This document shows, one piece after another, positions 40,401 through 47,874 of a DNA stretch of 64,000 bases. Location: assembly GCA_965216205.1 (NCBI GenBank), contig OZ244139.1, forward strand, positions 4,650,001-4,714,000. Reading direction: 5' to 3'. Source of the DNA: CADEDH01 sp965216205 (lineage in GTDB: Bacteria > Actinomycetota > Acidimicrobiia > Acidimicrobiales > SZUA-35). Both the position numbers and the translations under genes were made by a program. The stretch's first letter is position 1, and each line of letters begins with the position of its first letter. The notes below the pieces were generated by a model. That model did no database searches and was not told the DNA's origin. It worked only from the letters and a program-made list of their open reading frames with translations.

Positions 40401-40849
40401 GCCGCGATGGTGGCAGCGGGGAGATCGCCACCGCCGGCGAGATCGGCCACCTCGGCGGCGGCCCGGAGGCGGTCGCGTTCGAGCGCCCACGCTGCGTCCT
40501 TCAGCTTGACGAGCGCCGCGTTGACGGCCTCGAGCGTCGGCAGTCGATCGCCCTCCCGTTCGAGCTGGGCCTCGATTCGGTCGATGGCGTGTCCGACGTC
40601 GTCGAGCGAGGAGCCGATCGAAGCTGGCAGCGACGGGTCGCCGAGCAGCGCCCGCAGCCCGGGTTCGCCCCGCAGCTCCCGGTCGACGAGGGCGAGGGTG
40701 TCGGCGAGGCCGGTGAGCCGACCGGCGAGATCGGGATCGTCGGGATCGGGAAGGCGGGAGACGGCGACGTCGAGCCGAGCGTTCAGATCACTCGACGACG
40801 GGACCGGCCGCTGGGAGCGGCGACGGGTGATGGCGATGATTCCGCACAT
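37406..40849 (-). CDS. glmS: Oversized glutamine-fructose-6-phosphate aminotransferase-like protein
   Basis: A 1147-residue protein versus about 610 in ordinary GlmS. It starts MCGIIAITRR, so the N-terminal nucleophile Cys2 is present. The amidotransferase domain is interrupted by roughly 170 helical residues before RGRDSAGLHVLV, and continues with HTRWASVG. Two SIS domains follow: VIGQGTAAVAGRAV with SQSGTTTDTNRTVDLARSRG, then VGNGANLVAAEEIRIKLSEL. A further 250-270-residue C-terminal extension ends at AARWIRS. ATG 40849 is set by Cys2; an in-frame ATG at 40936 would destroy the nucleophile. It is flanked by glmM and nnr, so glucosamine-6-phosphate synthesis is likely. Confidence 0.88.
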   Translation of the reverse strand: MCGIIAITRRRSQRPVPSSSDLNARLDVAVSRLPDPDDPDLAGRLTGLADTLALVDRELRGEPGLRALLGDPSLPASIGSSLDDVGHAIDRIEAQLEREGDRLPTLEAVNAALVKLKDAAWALERDRLRAAAEVADLAGGGDLPAATIAAFFSIQQALSNLDRLEVRGRDSAGLHVLVRNHGLDVDAPEVAALLADRSGNGLFTHGTAATPDGHLAFVYKAAAEIGELGDNTAAMRSAIIGDQLLQLALRRPEVEATVLAHTRWASVGIISEPNAHPIDSEEVAKSPGPYVTAVLNGDVDNFADLIATESLSIAGEITTDAKVIPTLVSRGLSDGYELDEAVRSAVAQFEGSVAIGISTAGAPDVLHLSLRGSGQGVFVGLAEDAFVVASEPYGVVEDADAYLRMDGETPADPDNPTASQGQIVRLDGALAGDRAGVTRFAYDGTPLPIDDSEWKEPTVTTRDIDRGDAPHFLLKEIGESPLSFRKTLRGRLVEIADQSNGTRFRVNLPVDTISPDVASRMPGFRRVTVIGQGTAAVAGRAVAAAIGDALAGSGVLVEAITATELSGFRLRDDMADTLIVAISQSGTTTDTNRTVDLARSRGATVIAIVNRRASDLVDKSDGVLYTSDGRDVEMSVASTKAFYAQIAAGFLLADALTDLIPGTTRPLNERQAVLEGLAAMPDAMLATLKLQPEIAIAAGRHAPSRRYWAMVGNGANLVAAEEIRIKLSELCYKAIACDVTEDKKHIDLSSEPMILVCAAGLTGSNADDVAKEVAIFRAHKAAPIVIATAGENRFNAALEVIAVPEVHPKLAFVLSTIVGHLFGYEAALAIDGSARPLREVRGMIEGYVGATGPSWFERFGAQLSPLAGRFFDGLRAGTYNGHLEASTATKLASLLRFAGGRAPLDGYQLEFGKVGTPGAVVEDLAVALTAAIEELTRPIDAIKHQAKTVTVGISRADESLLQAALTQRVLDTGCPRDRLTYRSLRTLAAVNPAIADVIGYTRYRVEGTVGGVDDDGRLHVVDKGGVATGITSRVEKDPTLRGTKHRVAVEGEPFVSVGSDGRIILIVPEIKDGQTTGLTLCHIQLVENLDSSTARSVLQGYRNRYRQLVDVVTEHQPSFREDLLAEVSTVDLLTAPISDVAARWIRS

Positions 40850-40889
40850 TGGCTGCTGCGTTCCTTTCGGGGGTGGACCCGCGGCTACT

Positions 40890-42287
40890 TCAACGCTGAC
40901 CGACCGTCCGCTCGGCGGCGGCGACCAGCCGTGCACAGCTCCGCTCGGCCAGTTCGGGCTCGACGTGCTCGACCATGATCCGGAGCAGGGGCTCGGTGCC
41001 CGACGATCGGACCAGCACCCGACCCTCGGCCCCGAGCTCGGCTTCCACTGCGGCGATCTCGCCGGCCAGCCGGTCGACCAGCGAGTCGTCGCGGGCCGGG
41101 AGTCGGACGTTGCGGAGCACCTGGGGCACGCTCGTCATGCTGGTCGCAGCCAGCTTCGACAGCGGCTGACCGGCCCTGGCCACGGCATCGGCGAACTGCA
41201 CGCCGGTCAGCACGCCATCGCCCGTAGTGGCCAGATCCCGGCAGATGACGTGACCTGACTGCTCGCCACCGAGGGCCAGACCCTGCTCCTCGAGCGCCTG
41301 GAGCACGTAGCGGTCGCCCACCGAGGTCGAGATGACGTCGATGCCGGCCGCCTGCATGGCGAGCCGGAAGCCGAGATTCGACATGACGGTCACCACCACC
41401 GCATCGCCGGTGAGTCGTCCGTTGGCGGCCCAGTCGGCGGCGAGGATGGCCAGCACCCGATCCCCGTCGACCACGGCGCCCGTCTCGTCGACGGCGATCA
41501 GCCGGTCGGCGTCACCGTCGAAGGCGAGGCCGAGGTCGGCCCCACCGGCCACCACGGCGGTCGCCAGCGCATCGGGGGCGGTCGACCCGTAGCCGTCGTT
41601 GATGTTCACGCCGTCCGGCCGGTCGCCGATCGTCTCGACGGTGGCTCCCAACTCGGCGTAGATCGGCGCTGCGAGACCGGAAGCGGCACCGTTGGCGCAG
41701 TCGAGCACGATCGAGAGGTCCTGGAGCGCCGACGGCTCCACGGTGGCACGGACCGCGTCGGCCCAGGCGCTCGCGGCGCCTCGTGCATCGGGGGTGACCG
41801 AACCGATGTCGGCACCCGTGGGGTTGCGGCCGCCGTCGCCGGTCCGTGTCTCGACCGCAGAGCCACCGCCGGCGTGGCCCTCGGCGAGATATCGCTGATA
41901 CACCGACTCGATCGCCGACTCGGCGTCATCGTCGAGCTTGCGGCCACCGGGAGCGAACAGCTTGATGCCGTTGTCGGCGAACGGGTTGTGCGAGGCGGAG
42001 ATCATCGCGCCAGCCACCCGACGATCGTCGCCCGCATTGGCCGACGCCCACGCGACGGTCGGCGTGGGCACGACGCCCAGCGGCTCCACGTCGACACCGG
42101 CCGAGCAGATCCCGGCCACGAGTGCTGCTTCGAGCATGGGCCCGGAGCGGCGTGGGTCCCGGCCGACCACGAACCCGTCGGCATCGAGGGTCTCGGCGGC
42201 GGCCCGCCCGAGCGCGAGAGCGACCGCCGGGGTGAGCTCGCGGTTGGCGAGCCCCCGGATGCCGTCGGTTCCGAAACGCGGTCCCAT
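40890..42287 (-). CDS. glmM: Phosphoglucosamine mutase
   Basis: A 465-residue alpha-D-phosphohexomutase converting glucosamine-6-P to glucosamine-1-P. It starts FGTDGIRGLANRELTP, with the phosphoserine Ser99 in ISASHNPF, the metal loop DGDADRLIAVD, the sugar loop GGEQSGHVI and the phosphate-binding RSSGTEPLLRIMVE. An unusual Gly/Thr-rich insertion (near 143-170) lies between domains 1 and 2. It sits between rpsI and the large glmS, as in other actinobacteria. Confidence 0.96.
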   Translation of the reverse strand: MGPRFGTDGIRGLANRELTPAVALALGRAAAETLDADGFVVGRDPRRSGPMLEAALVAGICSAGVDVEPLGVVPTPTVAWASANAGDDRRVAGAMISASHNPFADNGIKLFAPGGRKLDDDAESAIESVYQRYLAEGHAGGGSAVETRTGDGGRNPTGADIGSVTPDARGAASAWADAVRATVEPSALQDLSIVLDCANGAASGLAAPIYAELGATVETIGDRPDGVNINDGYGSTAPDALATAVVAGGADLGLAFDGDADRLIAVDETGAVVDGDRVLAILAADWAANGRLTGDAVVVTVMSNLGFRLAMQAAGIDVISTSVGDRYVLQALEEQGLALGGEQSGHVICRDLATTGDGVLTGVQFADAVARAGQPLSKLAATSMTSVPQVLRNVRLPARDDSLVDRLAGEIAAVEAELGAEGRVLVRSSGTEPLLRIMVEHVEPELAERSCARLVAAAERTVGQR

Positions 42288-42322
42288 CGGGAGGAGCGCC
42301 CGTGCAGCCGGCTCGCCGGCCG

Positions 42323-42712
42323 CTACCGCTTCGAGTACTGCGGTGCCTTTCGGGCCTTCTTGAGGCCGTACTTCTTCGACTCCTTCTTCCGCGGATCGCG
42401 GGTGAGGAGTCCGGCGCCCTTGACGGTGGGCCGGGCCTCGTCGTCGAGCTCCACCAGCGCCCGACTGATACCCAGCCGGAACGCGCCGGCCTGGCCGGAG
42501 AGGCCGCCGCCGCTCAGCGTGACCGAGATGTCGTAGTCGGCCTCGCGGTCGGTGAGGCGCAGCGGCTCGGTGATCATCGTGCGGTGGACCGCCGAGGGGA
42601 AATAGTCCTCGAACTCACGGCCGTTGGCGGTGATCTTGCCCGAACCGGGCGTGACCCGGACCCGGGCGATGGCCCGCTTGCGGCGTCCGGTGGTCTGCAG
42701 TGCGGTGGACAT
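42323..42712 (-). CDS. rpsI: 30S ribosomal protein S9
   Basis: A 129-residue S9 with TTGRRKRAIARVRVTPGSG, the central VTLSGGGLSGQAGAFRLGI and the C-terminal RKAPQYSKR tail that reaches the P-site tRNA. ATG 42712 is chosen as the normal N-terminus. It is 8 bp downstream of rplM in the conserved rplM-rpsI operon. Confidence 0.97.
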   Translation of the reverse strand: MSTALQTTGRRKRAIARVRVTPGSGKITANGREFEDYFPSAVHRTMITEPLRLTDREADYDISVTLSGGGLSGQAGAFRLGISRALVELDDEARPTVKGAGLLTRDPRKKESKKYGLKKARKAPQYSKR

Positions 42713-42720
42713 CGGTTGGC

Positions 42721-43170
42721 TCAGCTTTCTCGGCGAGCGCCGGCGATCTCGAGCGGGGCCGGCTTCTGGGCAGCGTGGGGATGGGTGGGACCGGCGTAGA
42801 CCTTCAGCTTGCGACCCTGGGCCCGGCCGAGCCGGTTCTTTGGCAGCATGCCGAGGATCGACTTGCGAACGGTGTCGGCCGGTCGACGATCGAGCGACTC
42901 CCCGTAGGTCCGGGTGGTGAGACCACCGGGGTAGCCGGAGTGGTGGTGCACGAGCTTCTTGTCGACCTTGTCGGAGGTGAGCACGACCTTGTCGGCGTTG
43001 ACGACGATGACGTGGTCGCCCATGTCGAAGTGGGGGGCGAACGTCGGCTTGTGCTTGCCCCGCAGGACTCGGGCGATCTCGGTGGCCATCCGGCCGAGGG
43101 TCAGCCCTTCGGCGTCGACGACGAACCAATCGCGGTCGACATCTGCTGCTTTCGGTGAGTACGTCTTCAC
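42721..43170 (-). CDS. rplM: 50S ribosomal protein L13
   Basis: A 149-residue L13 with KTYSPKAADVDRDWFVVDAE, GRMATEIARVLRGKHKPTF, HHSGYPGGL and GMLPKNRLGRA. The GTG start at 43170 follows a GAGG ribosome-binding site and gives the family length; the longer in-frame upstream extension is not L13-like. It is the first gene of rplM-rpsI and diverges from the MOSC gene across 178 bp, which should hold both promoters. Confidence 0.96.
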   Translation of the reverse strand: MKTYSPKAADVDRDWFVVDAEGLTLGRMATEIARVLRGKHKPTFAPHFDMGDHVIVVNADKVVLTSDKVDKKLVHHHSGYPGGLTTRTYGESLDRRPADTVRKSILGMLPKNRLGRAQGRKLKVYAGPTHPHAAQKPAPLEIAGARRES

Positions 43171-43348
43171 GGCTGAACCCTCGGGATACTGGCTCGGGCG
43201 GTACGACACGCGCGGTGTGCGGGCGCGGACCCGGGAAAGGTGGCCGGCGAAATGGCCGACCCCCAAGCTTAGAGGCCTCCACCAGGGATTCCGCTCTGTC
43301 GATCAGCTCTCGTTGGGCACGGCGGGGCGACCGCGGCGAGAATGGCGC

Positions 43349-43897
43349 ATGGCTCACCTCTCCATGGAACAACTGATCGCCGGGCAGGATGCGGTCGTCC
43401 GGTCGCCGTCGGACCGGGGCACGGTCGAGCTGATCGTGGCCCGACCCGAGGTCGACGAGCGGAAGATCCTCGACGTGTGCGAGCTGCTCGTCGGCGAGGG
43501 CCTCAGCGGCGACAACTACCTGCAGCGCGGCAGCGCCACGACGCCCGACGGGAAGGCCCACCCCGAGGCCCAGCTCAACCTGATGAACAGCCGGGCGATC
43601 GACCTGGTGGCCAACGGTGACCGCGACCGCTGGCCGCTCGCCGGCGACCAGCTCTTCGTCGACTTCGACCTGTCGGTGGGCAACGCGCCGACGGGGACCC
43701 GTCTCGCCATCGGCTCGGCCGTGATCGAGGTCTCGGCCAAGCCCCACACCGGGTGCGCGAAGTTCAGCGCCCGGTTCGGGATCGACGCTGCCCGTTGGGC
43801 GAACTCCGACGACGAGCGCCGCTACCGGGGCATCAACGCCATGGTGGTCCAGGCCGGCAGGATCGAACAGGGCGACACGATCACCAAGCTCGACTGA
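43349..43897 (+). CDS. MOSC-domain protein
   Basis: A 182-residue single-domain MOSC protein, from the family of molybdenum-cofactor sulfurase C-terminal domains that handle activated sulfur or molybdopterin. It shows the GEGLSGDNYLQRG segment, AQLNLMNSRAIDLVA, LAGDQLFVDFDLSVGNAPTG and the conserved cysteine in PHTGCAKFSARFG. ATG 43349 was chosen for family length; a second ATG lies 7 bp earlier in another frame. Its partner or substrate is not known. It converges with leuS across a long hairpin. Confidence 0.85.
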   Translation: MAHLSMEQLIAGQDAVVRSPSDRGTVELIVARPEVDERKILDVCELLVGEGLSGDNYLQRGSATTPDGKAHPEAQLNLMNSRAIDLVANGDRDRWPLAGDQLFVDFDLSVGNAPTGTRLAIGSAVIEVSAKPHTGCAKFSARFGIDAARWANSDDERRYRGINAMVVQAGRIEQGDTITKLD

Positions 43898-43903
43898 GCT
43901 GGC

Positions 43904-43998
43904 CCCCGTCGCCGCCGGCCACGCCACACACTGGCAGCGATCCGCACCCACAGCGCGGGCCAGATCTGCCAGACCCGAGTGGCGTGGCGGCGACGGGG
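43904..43998. terminator. Long nested hairpin between convergent genes
   Basis: The left arm 43904-43927 pairs with the right arm 43979-43998 over 13 + 7 bp, with a GGCC bulge. Inside the loop, CTGGCAG (43931-43937) pairs with CTGCCAG (43966-43972). It fills the 101-bp gap between the ends of the MOSC gene and leuS. There is no U-tract, so it is a candidate bidirectional terminator by position only. Confidence 0.6.
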
Positions 43999-46854
43999 TC
44001 AGGCCACGATGTTGACGAGGCGGCCGGGGACCACGATCACCTTCTTGGGGGCCTTGCCGCCGAGCATGGCGCTGATCTTGTCGTCGGACAGGGCCGCCTT
44101 CTCGACCGCGTCGTGGTCGGCGTCGGCGGCGACCACGATCCGGCTGCGGACCTTGCCGTTGACCTGGACCGGCAGCTCGACGGAGTCCTCCACCAGCAGC
44201 GCCGGATCGGCCTGGGGGAACGGCTCGTAGGTCAGCGATCGCTCGTGACCGAGCCTCGCCCACAGCTCCTCGGCCACGTGGGGGGCGACCGGGGCCAGCA
44301 TCAGCACCAGCGACTCCGCGACCGAGCGGGGGGTGGCGTCGAGCTTGGTGACGTGGTTGTTCAGCTCGATCAGCTTCGCGATGGCGGTGTTGAACCGCAG
44401 GCCCGCCATGTCGGCGGTCACGCCGTCGATCGTGCGGTGCAGGAGCCGAGCGGTCTCGTCATCGGCGGTGTTGTCAGCGGTGCCGTCGGCCACGACCAGC
44501 TCGCCGGTGTCCTCGTCGACCACGTTGCGCCACAGGCGCTGCAGGAACCGGTACATGCCGACGACGTCGCGGGTCTCCCACGGGCGTGACTGGTCGAGCG
44601 GCCCCATCGACATCTCGTACAGCCGGAGCGTGTCGGCCCCGTACCGCTCGTACATCTCGTCGGGGGAGACGGCGTTCTTCAGGCTCTTGCCCATCTTGCC
44701 CCACTCGCGGGTGACGGGCTCCCCCTCGAAGGTGAACTGACCGTCTGGCCCCTCGACCACCGCGGTCGCGTCGACGTAGATCTCCCGGCTGTCCTTGTAG
44801 GCGTCGGCCAGGATGTAGCCCTGGTTGTAGAGCCGGTAGTACGGCTCCTTCGACGAGACGTAGCCCAGGTCGTAGAGCACCTTGTGCCAGAAACGGGCGT
44901 ACAACAGGTGGAGAACGGCGTGCTCGACCCCGCCGACGTACAGGTCGACGCCGCCGGGGTGGTTCTCGATCGACGGGTCGGGACCCATCCAGTACCGCTC
45001 CACCTCGGGATCGATGAGGTCGTTCTCGTTGGTGGGATCGCAGTACCGCATCTCGTACCAGCACGAGCCGGCCCACTGGGGCATGACGTTGGAGTCGCGC
45101 CGGTACCGCTTCGGTCCGTCGCCCAGGTCGAGCTCGACGTTCATGAACTCGTCGAGGCGATCGAGCGGGCTCTCGGGGTTGCTGGCCTCGTCGTCGGGAT
45201 CGAAGGTGCGGGGCGAGAAGTTGTCGGTCTCGGGCAGGAGCACCGGCAGCATGTGGTCGGGTACGGCGTGGGCGATCCCCTGCTCGTCGTAGACGATCGG
45301 GAACGGCTCGCCCCAGTACCGCTGGCGACTGAAGAGCCAGTCGCGCAGCTTGTAGGTGACGGTCGCCTCGCCGCAGCCGTTGGCCTCGAGCCAGGCGTGG
45401 GTCCGGTCGAGGCCATCGGTGACCGACTGGATCCCGTCGAGGACGAGCGTGTCGTTGGCGGCGTTGACGTAGGCGGCGTCGCCGATGAACGCCTCGGGCC
45501 ACCGGCTCGTGTCGAGGGTGGGCTCGATGTTGCGCTGGGCGAACCAGCCATCGGGTGGCTGCTGGATGGCGGGGATCGGCAGGCCGAACTTGTTCGCGAA
45601 CTCGAAGTCGCGCTGGTCGCCACAGGGGACGGCCATGATCGCCCCGGTGCCGTAGCCCATGAGCACGTAGTCGGCGACCCAGATCGGGACCGCTTCACCG
45701 TTGATCGGGTTGACGGCGGTGGCCCCGGTGTCGACGCCGGTCTTCTCTCGACCCTCGTCCTGGCGGTCGATGTCGGTCTTGGCTGCCGCGGTCGCCTTGT
45801 AGGCGGCGACCGCGTCGGCCTGTGCCGGCGCGGTGAGCTCGTCGACCATCGGGTGCTCCGGCGACAGGACCAGGAAGGTGGCGCCGAAGAGGGTGTCGGC
45901 CCGGGTGGTGAACACCCGGATCGGGCCGGCGTCGGACCCGAAGTCGACCATTGCCCCGGTGGAGCGGCCGATCCAGTTCCGCTGCATCGTCTTGATGGCG
46001 TCGGTCCAGTCGAGCAGGTCGAGATCGTCGAGCAGCCGGTCGGCGTAGGCGGTGATCCGCATCATCCACTGCCGCATGGTGCGGTTGAACACGGGGAAGT
46101 TGCCGCGATCGCTGCGACCGTCGGCGGTGACCTCCTCGTTGGCGACCACGGTGCCCAGCCCCGGACACCAGTTCACCGGCGCGTCGGCCAGGTAGGCGAG
46201 GCGGTGGTCGTCGACGACGGCCGCCCGCTCGGTGGCCGACAGATCGGCCCACGGCTGGCCGCTGGGGGTCGGTCGGTCGCCGCCCTCGAACTCGGCGATC
46301 AACTCATCGATCGGGCGGGCCTCGTCGGCCTCGGCGTCGTACCAGGCGTCGAAGATCTTGGCGAAGATCCACTGGGTCCAGCGGTAGTAGGCCGGGTCGG
46401 TGGTGGAGATGCTGCGGCGCTTGTCGTGGCTGAGGCCCAGCCGGTGGAGCTGGCGGCGCATGTTGGCGATGTTGTCGTCGGTGGTGATCGCCGGGTGTTG
46501 ACCGGTCTGCACCGCGAACTGCTCGGCCGGCAGACCGAACGCGTCGAAGCCCATCGAGTACAGCACGTTGCGGCCCTGCATCCGCTGGAACCGGGCGTAG
46601 CAGTCGGTGCCGATGAAGCCGAGCGGATGGCCGACGTGGAGGCCGGTGCCAGACGGGTAGGGGAACATGTCGAGCACGAAGAGCTTCTCGCCGAGCTCGG
46701 CGAGGCGGGCCGGATCGCCGAGCGGCCCCGACGGGTTCGGGCTCTCGAAGATGGCCTCCTCGTCCCAGCGGGCCTGCCACCGGGTCTCGATGTCCTGGGC
46801 CATGGCGGCGCCGTACCGGAACGGAGGAGCGTCGTCGTTCTGCATCTCACTCAC
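43999..46854 (-). CDS. leuS: Leucyl-tRNA synthetase
   Basis: A 951-residue class Ia synthetase charging tRNA-Leu. The HIGH-type motif is PYPSGTGLHVGHPLG near residue 70, and the KMSKS motif appears as KMGKS within EWGKMGKSLKNAV. A CP1 editing domain is present, with the TTRADTLFGATFLVLSPEHP segment and the GYGTGAIMAVP block. The length (about 90 longer than E. coli LeuS) is typical of high-GC actinobacteria. Start 46854 is the most upstream ATG; an alternative at MAQDIE would be 17 codons shorter. It stands between convergent MOSC and divergent crotonase genes. Confidence 0.97.
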   Translation of the reverse strand: MSEMQNDDAPPFRYGAAMAQDIETRWQARWDEEAIFESPNPSGPLGDPARLAELGEKLFVLDMFPYPSGTGLHVGHPLGFIGTDCYARFQRMQGRNVLYSMGFDAFGLPAEQFAVQTGQHPAITTDDNIANMRRQLHRLGLSHDKRRSISTTDPAYYRWTQWIFAKIFDAWYDAEADEARPIDELIAEFEGGDRPTPSGQPWADLSATERAAVVDDHRLAYLADAPVNWCPGLGTVVANEEVTADGRSDRGNFPVFNRTMRQWMMRITAYADRLLDDLDLLDWTDAIKTMQRNWIGRSTGAMVDFGSDAGPIRVFTTRADTLFGATFLVLSPEHPMVDELTAPAQADAVAAYKATAAAKTDIDRQDEGREKTGVDTGATAVNPINGEAVPIWVADYVLMGYGTGAIMAVPCGDQRDFEFANKFGLPIPAIQQPPDGWFAQRNIEPTLDTSRWPEAFIGDAAYVNAANDTLVLDGIQSVTDGLDRTHAWLEANGCGEATVTYKLRDWLFSRQRYWGEPFPIVYDEQGIAHAVPDHMLPVLLPETDNFSPRTFDPDDEASNPESPLDRLDEFMNVELDLGDGPKRYRRDSNVMPQWAGSCWYEMRYCDPTNENDLIDPEVERYWMGPDPSIENHPGGVDLYVGGVEHAVLHLLYARFWHKVLYDLGYVSSKEPYYRLYNQGYILADAYKDSREIYVDATAVVEGPDGQFTFEGEPVTREWGKMGKSLKNAVSPDEMYERYGADTLRLYEMSMGPLDQSRPWETRDVVGMYRFLQRLWRNVVDEDTGELVVADGTADNTADDETARLLHRTIDGVTADMAGLRFNTAIAKLIELNNHVTKLDATPRSVAESLVLMLAPVAPHVAEELWARLGHERSLTYEPFPQADPALLVEDSVELPVQVNGKVRSRIVVAADADHDAVEKAALSDDKISAMLGGKAPKKVIVVPGRLVNIVA

Positions 46855-46956
46855 CCCACCAGGCTACGTGGGCTCGGATGATGCCCGACGGTCTTTACTC
46901 GGCCCCGCCAGACGGGCTCTTTGCTCCGGAAGGGTGGTTGGGGGACGATAGCGCCC

Positions 46957-47775
46957 ATGACTGCGAGCAAAGCAAGCGAGCTCGATCTCCGCACCCCGTA
47001 CATGCTGGCCTCGGTGGAGGGGGGCGTCGGGTGGATGACGTTCAACAATCCCGAGCGGCGCAACGCCATGAAGATGGAGATGAACGAGGCCATCGTCGAC
47101 ATCCTGGGCGCCTTCCAGGCCGACCACGACGTGCGGGTGGTGGTGATGCAGGGCGCCGGCGACAAGGCGTTCGTGTCGGGGGCCGATATCTCCGAGTTCG
47201 AGACCCACCGCTCCACGCCGGAGGGTCGGGCCCGGTTCGACGAGGTGGCGGCGGCCGCCGGTCGGGCGATGGCCTCGCTCGAGAAGCCGCTGATCGCCAA
47301 GATCCGGGGCTTCTGCATGGGTGGCGGGTTGGCCACCGCCCTGTCGGCCGACATCCGCATCGCCGCCGACGACGGGGTGTTCGCCATTCCCGCCGCCCGC
47401 CTGGGACTCGGGTACGGGTTCGCCGGGATCCAGAAGCTGGTGGGACTGGTGGGGCCGGCGATGGTGAACGAGATCATGATGTCGGCCCGTCGGTTCAGCG
47501 CGGAGGAGGCGGCGGCGATGGGGCTCGTGAACCGGGTCGTGCCGGTGCACGAGCTCGACGATGCCGTGACCACCCTTGCCGGTCAGATCGCGGCGAACGC
47601 ACCGCTCACCGTCAAGGCGGCGAAGGCCGCCGTGCAGGAAGCGTCGAAGGATCCCGACCGGCGGGACACCGACCGGGTCGACGCGATGGTGGAGCAGTGC
47701 TTCCGGAGCGACGACTACATCGAAGGCCGCCAGGCCTTCATGGAGAAGCGCACCCCCCAGTTCCACGGCCGATAG
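46957..47775 (+). CDS. Enoyl-CoA hydratase/isomerase family protein (crotonase fold)
   Basis: A 272-residue crotonase. The first oxyanion-hole segment is FVSGADISEFE and the second GFCMGGGLATALSADIRIAAD. In classical hydratases an active-site Glu lies in a QPEILIG-like segment; the aligned position here is Ala (PAARLGLGY). The second Glu appears retained in VNEIMMSARRFSA. A straightforward beta-oxidation hydratase is therefore not assured, and an isomerase or other CoA-chemistry role is possible. ATG 46957 gives family length. The gene diverges from leuS and ends at a 22-bp-arm palindrome. Confidence 0.87.
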   Translation: MTASKASELDLRTPYMLASVEGGVGWMTFNNPERRNAMKMEMNEAIVDILGAFQADHDVRVVVMQGAGDKAFVSGADISEFETHRSTPEGRARFDEVAAAAGRAMASLEKPLIAKIRGFCMGGGLATALSADIRIAADDGVFAIPAARLGLGYGFAGIQKLVGLVGPAMVNEIMMSARRFSAEEAAAMGLVNRVVPVHELDDAVTTLAGQIAANAPLTVKAAKAAVQEASKDPDRRDTDRVDAMVEQCFRSDDYIEGRQAFMEKRTPQFHGR

Positions 47776-47780
47776 GCCGC

Positions 47781-47866
47781 CGCGCACACCGGTGCCAGAC
47801 ACAACGTGCGCCGTGGCAGAGTTGGCGGCGCAGGTCCGCACGATGTGTCTGGCACCGGTGTGCGCG
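47781..47866. repeat. Palindromic repeat with perfect 22-nt arms (family copy A)
   Basis: Bases 47781-47802 are the exact reverse complement of 47845-47866, with 42 bases between. The right arm begins GTGTCTGGCACCGGTGTGCG. Similar arms occur at 51541-51569 and 56637-56702. This copy lies between the converging crotonase and ABC-F genes, consistent with a two-way terminator or a REP-type element. Confidence 0.85.
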
Positions 47867-47874
47867 AGTGGGCG

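Noticed and set aside
38390..40978. An 862-codon open frame opposite the large glmS
   Set aside because: Both cannot be coding at this density; the minus-strand frame holds the Cys2 amidotransferase and SIS motifs.
44884..46881. A 665-codon open frame opposite leuS
   Set aside because: Shadow of the leucyl-tRNA synthetase; no motif recognised.
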